This document shows, one piece after another, positions 41,509 through 50,418 of a stretch of 64,000 nucleotides of DNA. The stretch's first letter is position 1; each line of letters opens with the position of its first letter. The stretch is from Kriegella aquimaris (GTDB taxonomy: Bacteria; Bacteroidota; Bacteroidia; Flavobacteriales; Flavobacteriaceae). The notes beneath the pieces are model-generated. The model did not search any database, was not told the origin of the DNA, and saw only the letters and a program-made list of their open reading frames with translations. The position numbers and the translations under genes were made by a program. The stretch is taken from NCBI RefSeq assembly GCF_900103215.1, contig NZ_FNGV01000006.1:124001-188000 (forward strand). The letters run 5' to 3'.

Positions 41509-41516
41509 AAAGATAC
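41509..41516 (-). promoter_or_regulatory. kdsA -7 promoter element
   Basis: TATCTTTG on the minus strand matches TANNTTTG exactly, 17 bp before the kdsA ATG, implying a leader of only a few to ten bases. Confidence 0.6.
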
Positions 41517-41646
41517 TATTTTGGGATATGAGTGGTTATATAAATTCCTCTCGGTTTCCATTCAGGGTGATTTGTAAGGTGGCTTACGATATGAAGACTA
41601 AGATATGGCGAGTGTATACTAAAAATTGATCCCAAATCAATCTACT

Positions 41647-42204
41647 ATGCAAAAAATTATACTGATAACGCTGCTACTGTGCAGTGTGCTGACGATGGCC
41701 CAATTTGGTAAAAACTGCGAACTTCGACAGTTTAAGATTAACATTGCCAATCCGGGAATCGAATACGAAATGGCACTAGGTGTGAATACTACCTTTGATA
41801 TAAAAGCAGGTTTACAGGTGGCTTTGGACCCTGCTGAGCCGGAACTTTATAAAGATTTAGGGTTCTTTCCGGCAATCGCTGGGCAATATCGCTATTATTA
41901 TAATTTTGAAAAAAGACAACGTAATAGAAGGCAAATTTATGGTAATTCAGCCAACTATATAGCCCCAGTGGCGGCTGTTTTCTTTCCAGGTTCGCGAACA
42001 ATAGACAACGCCGAAATTAACAATATTATAAGCTATGCCGGCTTCGCAACCGGATTGCAACGAAGCTATGACTCCGGAATTAATTTTTCAATTGATATAG
42101 GTGCCGCTTATTATTTGGGGTCCGCGAATGCAGGTATTTATCCCGTTGCCAATCTAAGTATTGGTTGGATTATCAGTGAAAAAAGATGGTGCATCGGTAA
42201 GTAA
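41647..42204 (+). CDS. Outer-membrane-like protein, tandem paralogue 1
   Basis: The ATG at 41647 is preferred over TTG 41626 because it gives a clean signal peptide (KIILITLLLCSVLTMAQ). The mature part is about 165 residues with strand-like blocks: IANPGIEYEMALG, GQYRYYYNFEKR, NSANYIAPVAAVFF, YAGFATGLQRSYDSG, LSIGWI. It shares the order NPG(I/F)xYE, YRYYxNF, GNSxNYIA and QR(S/T)Y with the next gene. Probably a small beta-barrel of unknown function. Confidence 0.65.
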   Translation: MQKIILITLLLCSVLTMAQFGKNCELRQFKINIANPGIEYEMALGVNTTFDIKAGLQVALDPAEPELYKDLGFFPAIAGQYRYYYNFEKRQRNRRQIYGNSANYIAPVAAVFFPGSRTIDNAEINNIISYAGFATGLQRSYDSGINFSIDIGAAYYLGSANAGIYPVANLSIGWIISEKRWCIGK

Positions 42205-42290
42205 TTGTCTAAATATTTCATAAAGTTTATGTAAACAGAACTGTCAAAAATGGGAATCGTGTTAGTTTTAAGGAATCAAAAAACACGGTC

Positions 42291-42887
42291 ATGATCAAGA
42301 AGCTGCTACCACTCTTTACCTTGTGTTTTGTATCTATCTTCTATTTACACTCACAAAAAATCACAGAGAAAAATTCAGGAAGCCCCTTCGCATTGATTAA
42401 TTTAGAAAGGCACCAATTTAATTTTAATCTATTAAGTCCGGGATTTACCTATGAAATCGGACTCTTCAAAAACCAAAGTGCTTCATCGAGTGTAGGTTTC
42501 GGTATGGCAACTTATGAGCCAGGTTATGCTATAGGTTTGGTGATGAATAACAGATATCGATATTACCACAATTTCAATCGGCGAATTCGTAAAGCAAAGA
42601 ATGTTTCGGGTAATTCAGGAAATTATATTGCAGCAGCACAGGCTATTTTCTTTTCTCAACTTCGTTTGACTACTAATATATTAGGCCCCGATGATTTTAA
42701 TGTGGGTTTTTATGGTATGGTGTATGGGGTACAGCGTACTTACACGAAAGGATTTAATTTTAATGCGGAATTAGGAGCGGGCTATTACAAAGGCGATGGT
42801 ATTGATTCCGGATTCGGTCCGATGATCAACCTTACATTAGGTTGGGTAGCAACGAAGCGAAAATCACGAAAGCCTAGTTTTGAATGA
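42291..42887 (+). CDS. Outer-membrane-like protein, tandem paralogue 2
   Basis: 198 residues with signal peptide (LLPLFTLCFVSIFYLHSQ). The same landmarks as the preceding gene: LSPGFTYEIGLF, NRYRYYHNFNRR, SGNSGNYIAAAQAIFF, YGVQRTYTKGFN, INLTLGWV. The two arose by tandem duplication and have since diverged widely. The gap of 86 bp allows co-transcription. Confidence 0.65.
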   Translation: MIKKLLPLFTLCFVSIFYLHSQKITEKNSGSPFALINLERHQFNFNLLSPGFTYEIGLFKNQSASSSVGFGMATYEPGYAIGLVMNNRYRYYHNFNRRIRKAKNVSGNSGNYIAAAQAIFFSQLRLTTNILGPDDFNVGFYGMVYGVQRTYTKGFNFNAELGAGYYKGDGIDSGFGPMINLTLGWVATKRKSRKPSFE

Positions 42888-43300
42888 TGCACATCGTCAA
42901 CTGCTATTCGATTAATTTCAAGTTTGGGTTGAAACCACCTAAAAAGAAAAGGAAACAAGTCTATGGTAAAATTGGCGATAATAACTTCTAGTCTATCGTG
43001 TTGTTTTTTAATGGTTTACGTTTTAACCAACCTATATTTGTACCTGTATTTTCTTTACTAAAAACATAGCCTGATCAAAATATCGGAACCTAAAAACGTA
43101 AGTGAAATGGATTTTGGTTACGACTACGCTCGACATTGGCATTGATAATAAACCTGGTTTGGTACCTCAGAAATCACTTTATAATAACTCCCTCAAAATC
43201 AACAACATAAAAATAACATCACTTTTATGCAACTAGAGAAAATTAGCAGTATCTTTGCACGCTCAAAATAGCTGCTCGTATTGCTATTAATTTTATAATT
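42888..43300. other. Intergenic region upstream of typA
   Basis: 413 bp without a gene; it holds the typA promoter near 43250. Nothing else recognised. Confidence 0.5.
43250..43258 (+). promoter_or_regulatory. typA -7 promoter element
   Basis: TATCTTTGC fits the Bacteroidota -7 consensus TANNTTTG, 43 bp before the typA start. A TTG -33 box is not obvious. Confidence 0.6.
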
Positions 43301-45100
43301 ATGTCCATAACAAAAAATATTGCGATTATCGCCCACGTTGACCACGGCAAGACCACCTTGGTAGACAAGATCATGTATCACTGTCACCTGTTCAGAGACA
43401 ATGAGAATACTGGCGACCTCATTCTAGATAATAATGATTTGGAACGGGAAAGAGGAATTACTATTACCTCTAAGAATGTTTCAGTTGTTTATAAAGATAT
43501 CAAAATCAACATCATAGATACTCCTGGTCACGCCGATTTCGGTGGTGAAGTGGAACGTGTTCTGAATATGGCAGATGGCGTACTTTTATTGGTCGATGCT
43601 TTTGAGGGTCCTATGCCACAGACCCGGTTTGTGTTGCAAAAGGCTATTGATTTAGGGTTGAAGCCATGTGTAGTAATCAATAAAGTCGATAAAGAAAACT
43701 GTACTCCTGAGGAGGTTCATGAAAAAGTATTCGATTTGATGTACGAATTGGGTGCCGAAGAATGGCAATTGGATTTCCCGACCGTTTACGGTTCGGCCAA
43801 AAACAATTGGATGAGTGACGATTGGAAAAATGAGACCGACAATATCGAACCGCTATTGGATATGGTTGTAGAGCATATTCCTACTTTTGAACCTAAGGAA
43901 GGAAATACGCAAATGTTGATTACCTCTTTGGATTTTTCTTCTTTTACCGGACGTATCGCTATTGGAAGGTTGCAAAGGGGAAGCTTGAAAGAAGGGCAAC
44001 AAGTTTCTTTGGTCAAGCGCGATGGAAGCATTGTAAAATCAAAAATAAAAGAACTTTTTACTTTCGAAGGTTTAGGCCGTTTGAAAGTGAAAGAAGTTGT
44101 TACCGGTGATATTTGTGCCATAGTCGGTCTTGAAGGCTTTGAAATTGGTGATACCATTGCCGATCTTGAAAACCCTGAAGGTTTGAAGACTATCGCTATA
44201 GATGAACCTACCATGAGTATGTTGTTTACTATTAACGATAGTCCGTTTTTTGGTAAGGACGGTAAGTTTGTAACTTCACGTCACATCAAAGAGCGTTTAG
44301 AGCGTGAGTTGGAAAAGAACTTGGCATTGCGCGTCAATGAAACGGACAGTGCAGATAAGTTTTTGGTTTTTGGCCGTGGGGTATTGCACCTTTCGGTTTT
44401 GATAGAAACCATGCGACGAGAAGGTTATGAATTACAAATAGGACAACCACAGGTTATTATAAAAGAGGTCGATGGTGTCAAATGTGAGCCTATCGAGCAA
44501 TTGACCATTGATTTACCAGAGGAAGTTTCTGGAAGGGCAGTAGAAATGGTTTCTATTCGAAAAGGAGAGATGACCAGCATGGAAGCCAAGGGAAATCGTA
44601 TGGTTTGTGAATTTTTGATTCCATCACGTGGTATCATTGGTTTGCGAAACCAATTGTTGACCGCTACGGCGGGTGAAGCCATAATGGCTCACCGCTTTTT
44701 GGAATACCAACCATTAAAAGGTGATATTCCACAGCGCCAGAACGGTTCGTTGGTTTCTATGGAGAAAGGAAAGGCAATCCCTTATTCTATTGATAAATTA
44801 CAAGATCGAGGTAAATTTTTCGTTGATCCGGGTGAAGATATTTATGAAGGTCAGGTCATTGGTGAGAACTCGCGTGGTGACGATATGACCATTAATATCA
44901 CGAAGACCAAAAAATTATCGAATGTACGTTCTTCCGGAGCTGATGATAAGGCCAAGATTGTACCGGCTATCAAGTTTTCTTTGGAAGAAGCTTTGGAATA
45001 TATTCAAAAAGATGAGTATGTAGAGGTGACGCCGAAGCATTTGCGACTTCGAAAGATTTACCTGACCGAAGTTGACCGGAAACGGAATAAAATTACATAA
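43301..45100 (+). CDS. typA: Translational GTPase BipA/TypA
   Basis: 599 residues, full length. G1 [10 protein letters not shown], switch [11 protein letters not shown]4 NKVD, G5 GSAK; the EF-G-like domains and the BipA-specific C-terminal domain ([32 protein letters not shown]) are present. It acts on the ribosome during stress adaptation and 50S assembly. Monocistronic with its own promoter and a strong terminator. Confidence 0.97.
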   Translation: MSITKNIAIIAHVDHGKTTLVDKIMYHCHLFRDNENTGDLILDNNDLERERGITITSKNVSVVYKDIKINIIDTPGHADFGGEVERVLNMADGVLLLVDAFEGPMPQTRFVLQKAIDLGLKPCVVINKVDKENCTPEEVHEKVFDLMYELGAEEWQLDFPTVYGSAKNNWMSDDWKNETDNIEPLLDMVVEHIPTFEPKEGNTQMLITSLDFSSFTGRIAIGRLQRGSLKEGQQVSLVKRDGSIVKSKIKELFTFEGLGRLKVKEVVTGDICAIVGLEGFEIGDTIADLENPEGLKTIAIDEPTMSMLFTINDSPFFGKDGKFVTSRHIKERLERELEKNLALRVNETDSADKFLVFGRGVLHLSVLIETMRREGYELQIGQPQVIIKEVDGVKCEPIEQLTIDLPEEVSGRAVEMVSIRKGEMTSMEAKGNRMVCEFLIPSRGIIGLRNQLLTATAGEAIMAHRFLEYQPLKGDIPQRQNGSLVSMEKGKAIPYSIDKLQDRGKFFVDPGEDIYEGQVIGENSRGDDMTINITKTKKLSNVRSSGADDKAKIVPAIKFSLEEALEYIQKDEYVEVTPKHLRLRKIYLTEVDRKRNKIT

Positions 45101-45104
45101 AGCT

Positions 45105-45135
45105 AAAAACCCTGAACTTTTCAGGGTTTTTTTTT
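45105..45135 (+). terminator. Terminator of typA
   Basis: AAAACCCTGA-ACTTT-TCAGGGTTTT followed by five more T: a perfect 10-bp stem. Confidence 0.92.
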
Positions 45136-45182
45136 GAAATGAATTGGTTGGTTTAACGACTGAAAAGTTTAAAATTGAAGAT

Positions 45183-46085
45183 ATGCAAAAAGGACTATTT
45201 TTTTTAACCCTATTAGCTGTAGCAGGTGTTACCTCCTGTAAAGAACAAACTAAGCAGGCAACAGAAGTAGTTGCCGAAGAAAATGAAGTTATCGAGAATA
45301 TAGCCTTGGTTCCCGAAAAATGGATAAATAATCGTGTGGCCAAAGCAAAGAATAAGTTGCAAGGTTCAGAAGCGGGTAAGGTGATATGGAATGCGATGGA
45401 AGCCCACGGTGGACTTTCAAAATGGTATGGGAATGGAGCCCTTGCTTTTCGTTTTAATTACCAGCCGCTTGATGGCAAAACGGCAAGGGATAGTTATCAG
45501 GTAGTCGATACTTGGCGTAACCGAGCCGTGCATACGAGCGTTACCGATAGCACAGCCAAATTTGGCTGGGATGGAAAGGCGGCGTGGGTGAAGGCGAAAG
45601 ACTCCACAGCTTTTGCTTATGATACGAAGTTTTGGGCGTTGACGCCGATATATTTATTTGCACACCCTTTTGTGTTGGATGGGGAAGGTGTAAATTTAGA
45701 ACTGTTGCCGCAAGCGACCTACATAGCGAAAACCAATGACGTTATCAAAGTAACTTTTGATGCGGGTACGGGAGACGCCCCCGATGACTATTATATATTG
45801 CATTTTGATACCGACACCCACTTGATGACGGCCATTAGATATATTGTTTCTTATCCCGCGTATTTTAAGGATGGTGGTCATAATCCGGAAAAGTTTATGG
45901 AAGTTGGAGAACTAGTGAATGTAGACGGACTTTTGTTACCTAGCGAATTGAAGACTCATTGGACGGTCGAAAATGGCCAACCAGGCGAATACATTACCAA
46001 GATTGAAGTGACCGACTTGCATTTTGAAAAAACATTGGAAAGTGATTTTTTTGATGTGCCGGAAGGTGCTAAGATTTTAGAATAG
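45183..46085 (+). CDS. Lipoprotein, DUF6503-like
   Basis: ATG 45183 chosen: it gives the lipoprotein signal FFLTLLAVAGVTSC with Cys17, whereas the upstream frame to 45144 adds a charged leader. The mature part (MEAHGGLSKWYGNGALAF, YQVVDTWRNRAVHTSVTD, SYPAYFKDGGHNPEKFMEVG) looks like a beta-rich LolA/outer-membrane-carrier-type fold seen in a flavobacterial family I associate with DUF6503. Function unknown. Confidence 0.6.
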   Translation: MQKGLFFLTLLAVAGVTSCKEQTKQATEVVAEENEVIENIALVPEKWINNRVAKAKNKLQGSEAGKVIWNAMEAHGGLSKWYGNGALAFRFNYQPLDGKTARDSYQVVDTWRNRAVHTSVTDSTAKFGWDGKAAWVKAKDSTAFAYDTKFWALTPIYLFAHPFVLDGEGVNLELLPQATYIAKTNDVIKVTFDAGTGDAPDDYYILHFDTDTHLMTAIRYIVSYPAYFKDGGHNPEKFMEVGELVNVDGLLLPSELKTHWTVENGQPGEYITKIEVTDLHFEKTLESDFFDVPEGAKILE

Positions 46086-46140
46086 TCTTGATAAAAGACA
46101 TCATAAAAAAGGGATAAAAAAGGCTTGTTTTACGACATTG

Positions 46141-46200
46141 CGAGGTACGAAGCAATCTGTTAATTATTAGCAGTCAATTAACAGATTACTTCACTTCGTT
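46141..46200. repeat. Intergenic palindrome (AATCTGTTAATT type)
   Basis: AATCTGTTAATT (46154) and AATTAACAGATT (46176) form a perfect 12-bp stem, flanked by GAGGTACGAAG and CTTCACTTCGTTC, which extend it imperfectly. It lies between convergent genes (46085, 46264). It resembles intergenic repeats that are widespread in Flavobacteria (from memory). Confidence 0.55.
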
Positions 46201-46263
46201 CTTGTTCTAACTTTTTAGCCCGTTTATTTTACGAATTTCATAAGGTGAAATTACTACCGGTTT

Positions 46264-47016
46264 TTAGCTAAAAATATTCTTTCTCGCCTGGCAAGCCGCT
46301 GCGGCTCCGATGATTCCGGCATGGTTTTGCAATCCTGCGGGAACTACCCGTGTATCTATAGTAATATAGTCTTTGAATTCTTCCCAATCTTTAGAAGTGC
46401 CACCACCAAGAATGATAAGGTCGGGTGCGACTATCAATTCAACAAGCTCTAGGAACTTATTAAAACGTTTGCCCCATTTTTTATAGCTGAGCTCTTCTTT
46501 TTCTTTAATAGAAGCTGCTGCCCATGCTTCTATTTTAACGTGTTTTTTATACGGAATTTGACCCAATTCAAAGTTCGGGATCAACCGACCGTCTAAAAAG
46601 GCACCGCTACCTAGTCCGGTTCCAATAGTAATCATGACAACCAATCCTTTTTCTTGCTGGCCAATACCATAGTTCATTGTGGCGTAACCAGCGGCATCGG
46701 CGTCATTTATTACAGTGACATCCAAGCCTGTTGCCTTTTCAAAAAGGGCTTCGACATCCGTATCCTTCCATTTTCTATGAAGGTTTCCCTGCGACTTGCA
46801 GACACCTTTTTTGATAACCGTCGGAAATCCGCACCCAACAGGCCCTTTATAATCAAAATGTTTTACGATTTGAGCAACTACTTCGGCCATTTCATTAGGC
46901 TTCCTTGATTTCGGAGTGGGTATGCGAAAGCGTTCTGAAACCATTTCACCGGTTTCCATATTTACCATTGCACCTTTTATTCCAGAACCGCCAATATCAA
47001 TACCAAGAATTTCCAT
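46264..47016 (-). CDS. ppgK: Polyphosphate glucokinase (ROK family)
   Basis: 250 residues. LGIDIGGSGIKGAMVNMETG is the phosphate-1 loop of ROK sugar kinases; VGCGFPTVIKKGVCKSQGN and WKDTDVEALFE are typical for the polyphosphate-dependent group; VINDADAAGYATMNYG carries the catalytic Asp; TIGTGLGSG is phosphate-2. It phosphorylates glucose with polyphosphate or ATP. ATG at 47016; a TTG directly upstream is less likely. Confidence 0.85.
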   Translation of the reverse strand: MEILGIDIGGSGIKGAMVNMETGEMVSERFRIPTPKSRKPNEMAEVVAQIVKHFDYKGPVGCGFPTVIKKGVCKSQGNLHRKWKDTDVEALFEKATGLDVTVINDADAAGYATMNYGIGQQEKGLVVMITIGTGLGSGAFLDGRLIPNFELGQIPYKKHVKIEAWAAASIKEKEELSYKKWGKRFNKFLELVELIVAPDLIILGGGTSKDWEEFKDYITIDTRVVPAGLQNHAGIIGAAAACQARKNIFS

Positions 47017-47173
47017 CAATACATTTTGTGATTATGGGCGCAAAGTAACAAAAAAGATTCGGGAGTATTTGCTCTATGACGTTCAGCAGCCGCTTTTATT
47101 GTTGAAATTTTCGCAAATATCGTTCTATTGATATGCCAAAGCAATAACTGCATAAGAAAATAGATACTTGAAT

Positions 47174-48664
47174 TTATTCATTTTTTGCATAAAGACCCGT
47201 ATTTCCTTCTTCCCATAAAGGCATTAGTTTTTCAACAATTTCAGGATTGTCATCGACTATGTTTTTGGTTTCCAAGGGGTCGCTAGTATGGTCGTAAAGT
47301 TCGACAGTCGGAATTTCTCCCCGGAAATATTTCGTGAGCCTATATTTTTCGGTCCGGAGTGAAATTCCATTTTTAAAGTAGCTATATGCGGCTTCTGTGG
47401 TTTGTTGTTTTTTCGAACTCATAAGGTCGACCAGACTTTCACCATCAAGCGGATAATCGTTGTCTAGGCCACAAAGGTCTAAAAGTGTCGGATAAATGTC
47501 TACAGCTTCTACAACACTTTCTACTTTTTGAGTTTGGTGTTCCAAGTATGGTGATTTTATGATAAGTGCGCTTTTTAGCGCATTTTCGAAAAGGGTATGT
47601 TTACCCCACACCCGTTGATCTCCTAAATGCCAACCGTGGTCTCCCCAAATAACGATGATGGTATTCTTTTCCATGTCAAGGGCCTTTAATTCTTGCCATA
47701 ACCTGCCGATTTGCGTGTCGATATAACTTACGGAAGCAAAGTAGGCGTGACGTAATTTTTTGGCATATGCATCGGAAACGGAAGCCTGTAATGACGCCCT
47801 TTCTTCACCAAGTGCATACTGATTGAACTCCCCGCTCTCATGAAGACTTTTGAGATTTATGTTCTCTGGGATATTTGGGTTGGGAGATACCGGTAAAGTT
47901 GTCTCATCATAGAGGTCCCAATATTTTTTTGGGGCATTAAAGGGAAGGTGGGGTTTGAAAAATCCGACGCCCATAAAAAAAGGCTTTTTATTGTCTTTTA
48001 GTTCACGAAGCTTGGTAATCGCCAAATTTGCCGTTAACCCATCGGGGTAGCCGTCATCGTCTACTTCACCTGCCTCATAAGGTTTTACCTGTTTCTTTAA
48101 ACTTTGGCGGTTTTCACCATCGGCATAAGCGAAAAAAGCGTTCCAGCCCGTTTTCCATTTTCCCGGATTAAAGACCAATTCGTCCCAGCTATGGGGGAGT
48201 TCCCTTTTTTCTGAAACGGGTTCTTCGTATCCATAGACATATCCGTCAGCGGAATGACTAATTTTTCCTATACCGACGGTATGGTACCCTGCCTGCCTAA
48301 AACGATGAATGAATGTCTCTGGAACTTTGCTTTCCGGTTGGCCGGAAATTTCTTTTTCAATGGCCGAATTGGATAAATGTATCGGTTTTGAAGGGCGCAT
48401 TCCTGTTAAAAGCGCATGGCGCGAAGCTCCACATGTGGGTACTTGCACATAATGATGGTTGAAAAGGGAGCCTGAAGCCGCAAGGGCATCCATATTCGGT
48501 GATTGTATGTAATTATTGCCGTAGGCGCCTAGTTCGGTGCGTAGATCGTCGACAGCAATAAAAAGCACATTGGGGCGTGTTTCCTCGGGTTTCTCTTCCT
48601 TGCAACCAAGAACGAATAGTATAAGCAATGAAAATATGAGAAAATGGCAACGTTGTTTTAACAT
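47174..48664 (-). CDS. Iduronate-2-sulfatase-like sulfatase, lipoprotein
   Basis: 496 residues. Lipobox LFVLGC (Cys21). Metal motif NVLFIAVDDLRTELGAYG. The formylglycine motif is CGASRHALLTG (Cys78), with Ala in place of the usual Pro of CxPSR. GDHGWHLGDQRVWGKHTLFE and PHLPFNAPKKYWDLYD are typical of iduronate-2-sulfatase relatives. It would desulfate uronic-acid-containing glycans in the envelope. It stands apart from the sulfatase pair at 37.6-40.6 kb. Confidence 0.88.
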   Translation of the reverse strand: MLKQRCHFLIFSLLILFVLGCKEEKPEETRPNVLFIAVDDLRTELGAYGNNYIQSPNMDALAASGSLFNHHYVQVPTCGASRHALLTGMRPSKPIHLSNSAIEKEISGQPESKVPETFIHRFRQAGYHTVGIGKISHSADGYVYGYEEPVSEKRELPHSWDELVFNPGKWKTGWNAFFAYADGENRQSLKKQVKPYEAGEVDDDGYPDGLTANLAITKLRELKDNKKPFFMGVGFFKPHLPFNAPKKYWDLYDETTLPVSPNPNIPENINLKSLHESGEFNQYALGEERASLQASVSDAYAKKLRHAYFASVSYIDTQIGRLWQELKALDMEKNTIIVIWGDHGWHLGDQRVWGKHTLFENALKSALIIKSPYLEHQTQKVESVVEAVDIYPTLLDLCGLDNDYPLDGESLVDLMSSKKQQTTEAAYSYFKNGISLRTEKYRLTKYFRGEIPTVELYDHTSDPLETKNIVDDNPEIVEKLMPLWEEGNTGLYAKNE

Positions 48665-48724
48665 AGGTTGTGTGTTGGTCGTTAGTGTTTACAGGTAAAT
48701 TTAAATATTTAGGGTTTTAAAGCA

Positions 48725-49540
48725 TCAGTTAAGGTCTTCTTTATCCTTTAAAAAATCAAAAATCATTTGGTCTACTTCCGATACTAAGTGTCGATCTTTA
48801 TAATTAAGCCAAACGATTTCAGCTATCTCCGAATTTGGTAGCAGTTTGCCTTCGTAGTTTCCCGAATAACAGGTCCTTCGAACCAAGATGCCGGGTTTGT
48901 GACCATCTGCCTGACCTTCGAAAATTCCTATAAAATCTAAAGTTGGAATGTTCAAGTCTACGCTTAGCTCTTCTTTGATTTCCCTAAAAATTGTCTGGGT
49001 GTCCGACTCTCCGACTTCCCTTTTTCCACCAGGTATATAATATGTTTCCTTCCCATGACTGCGTGTGCACAATATACGGCCGTCGACAATGTGGATCCAT
49101 GCCAGTGTATCGATAATTTCTTTCGTTGGTTCGATATAATAATCGATCGAGTTGAGTGAGTGGTTGGGGTCGATGACATCCAATACCTTATCCATGGCTT
49201 TTCCTAGAAAGGTCAATGTGCCTAATTTTTTGTTTCTACCCAGCGCACTGGAGATGGTTTCATCCCTGTTTCCGAATTTATATCCCCCAGTTTTTATCCA
49301 GAGGGCATTTAGTAGGTGTTGCATCAGTACATTGCCCAATTGGTCGATTGAAATGGCAATCTTCAAAGTGAACTCCCCGATTCCGTTAATGCCTCTCGCA
49401 GTAAATTTGCGCAGTAATCCATAGATGAGTCCGAAGGGTGCAGTGAGAACAAATAGGATAATGGAAATCAAAAAAAGCAAAATACCGATAAATGGATTTG
49501 CTTTCTTATCGGCTTGGTATACTTGCTTTTTTAGGATCAT
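48725..49540 (-). CDS. Nudix hydrolase with N-terminal membrane helix
   Basis: 271 residues. The Nudix box (GX5EX7REUXEEXGU) is GGKREVGESDTQTIFREIKE then EL, about residues 173-195. Ahead of it are a membrane helix (GILLFLISIILFVLTAPFGL, about 19-38) and a domain of about 100 residues (ISIDQLGNVLMQHLLNALW). This fusion is unusual, since most Nudix proteins are soluble and about 150-200 residues. The substrate is probably a nucleoside diphosphate derivative. It lies 30 bp after the ABC ATPase gene on the same strand, so co-transcribed. Confidence 0.8.
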   Translation of the reverse strand: MILKKQVYQADKKANPFIGILLFLISIILFVLTAPFGLIYGLLRKFTARGINGIGEFTLKIAISIDQLGNVLMQHLLNALWIKTGGYKFGNRDETISSALGRNKKLGTLTFLGKAMDKVLDVIDPNHSLNSIDYYIEPTKEIIDTLAWIHIVDGRILCTRSHGKETYYIPGGKREVGESDTQTIFREIKEELSVDLNIPTLDFIGIFEGQADGHKPGILVRRTCYSGNYEGKLLPNSEIAEIVWLNYKDRHLVSEVDQMIFDFLKDKEDLN

Positions 49541-49569
49541 GATTAAATACTAGGTCGTAATATTGAGCG

Positions 49570-50253
49570 CTAAACCGTACGTTGTACCACTTCGAATATT
49601 TTACCGCCGTCACACTTTAGGGTTTTGGAAGGGTATTTTAAAATAAGGGCATAATCGTGGGTGGCCATGAGAATAGTTCGGCCAGACTTATTAATATCTT
49701 GTAAAACTTTCATAACTTCGACACTGGTCTGCGGGTCTAGATTTCCCGTAGGTTCATCGGCCAAGATCAGTTCGGGGTCGTTCAATAGCGCCCGGGCAAT
49801 GGCAACACGTTGCTGTTCGCCTCCCGATAGCTCGTGCGGAAACTTGAACCCTTTGGTCTTCATTCCTACCTTGTCGAGAACTTCTTCGATTTTTGCTTTC
49901 ATTTTGCTATTGTCTTTCCAGCCTGTAGCTTTAAGTACAAAAAGCATATTGTTGTTGATATTTCGGTCGGGCAACAGTTTGAAATCTTGAAAAACAACCC
50001 CTAGTTTTCTTCGAAGATGCGGAATATGCTTCTCTTTCAGTGATTTTAAATCGAAACCGGCAATGGAACCTTCCCCCTGTCGAAGTGGCAGGTCGGCATA
50101 AAGCGTTTTCATAAAGCTACTTTTTCCGCTTCCCGTTTTTCCGATGAGGTAAACGAAGTCCCCTTTTTTTACGTCTAAGCTTACTTCGTTCAGTACCAGA
50201 TTTTCTTTTTGAAAAATGGCAACATCCTTTAACTCCAATATGGTCTCGCTCAT
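49570..50253 (-). CDS. ftsE: FtsE-like ABC transporter ATPase
   Basis: 227 residues. Walker A GKTGSGKSSF, Q loop VVFQDFKLLPDRNINNN, signature LSGGEQQRVAIARALL, Walker B LILADEPTGNLD, H loop ATHDY. The length and QDFKLLPDR are typical of FtsE, which with FtsX activates peptidoglycan hydrolases at division; the FtsX gene is not adjacent here. Cell-division function is inferred from family alone; the related LolD/MacB ATPases are alternatives. Confidence 0.8.
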   Translation of the reverse strand: MSETILELKDVAIFQKENLVLNEVSLDVKKGDFVYLIGKTGSGKSSFMKTLYADLPLRQGEGSIAGFDLKSLKEKHIPHLRRKLGVVFQDFKLLPDRNINNNMLFVLKATGWKDNSKMKAKIEEVLDKVGMKTKGFKFPHELSGGEQQRVAIARALLNDPELILADEPTGNLDPQTSVEVMKVLQDINKSGRTILMATHDYALILKYPSKTLKCDGGKIFEVVQRTV

Positions 50254-50418
50254 GGTCTTCGTTGTTGATATAAAAGTAATAAGTTATTAGAGATTTGCCC
50301 TTGATATTTAGGAAAAATCTTTTTCTTTAAATTCAAATTCTACCTGACATATACTTAGGTACGATATTTGCCGTTATAGAGGTTAAAACACGGTAATTAT
50401 TAAAATAGTTAGAACACT

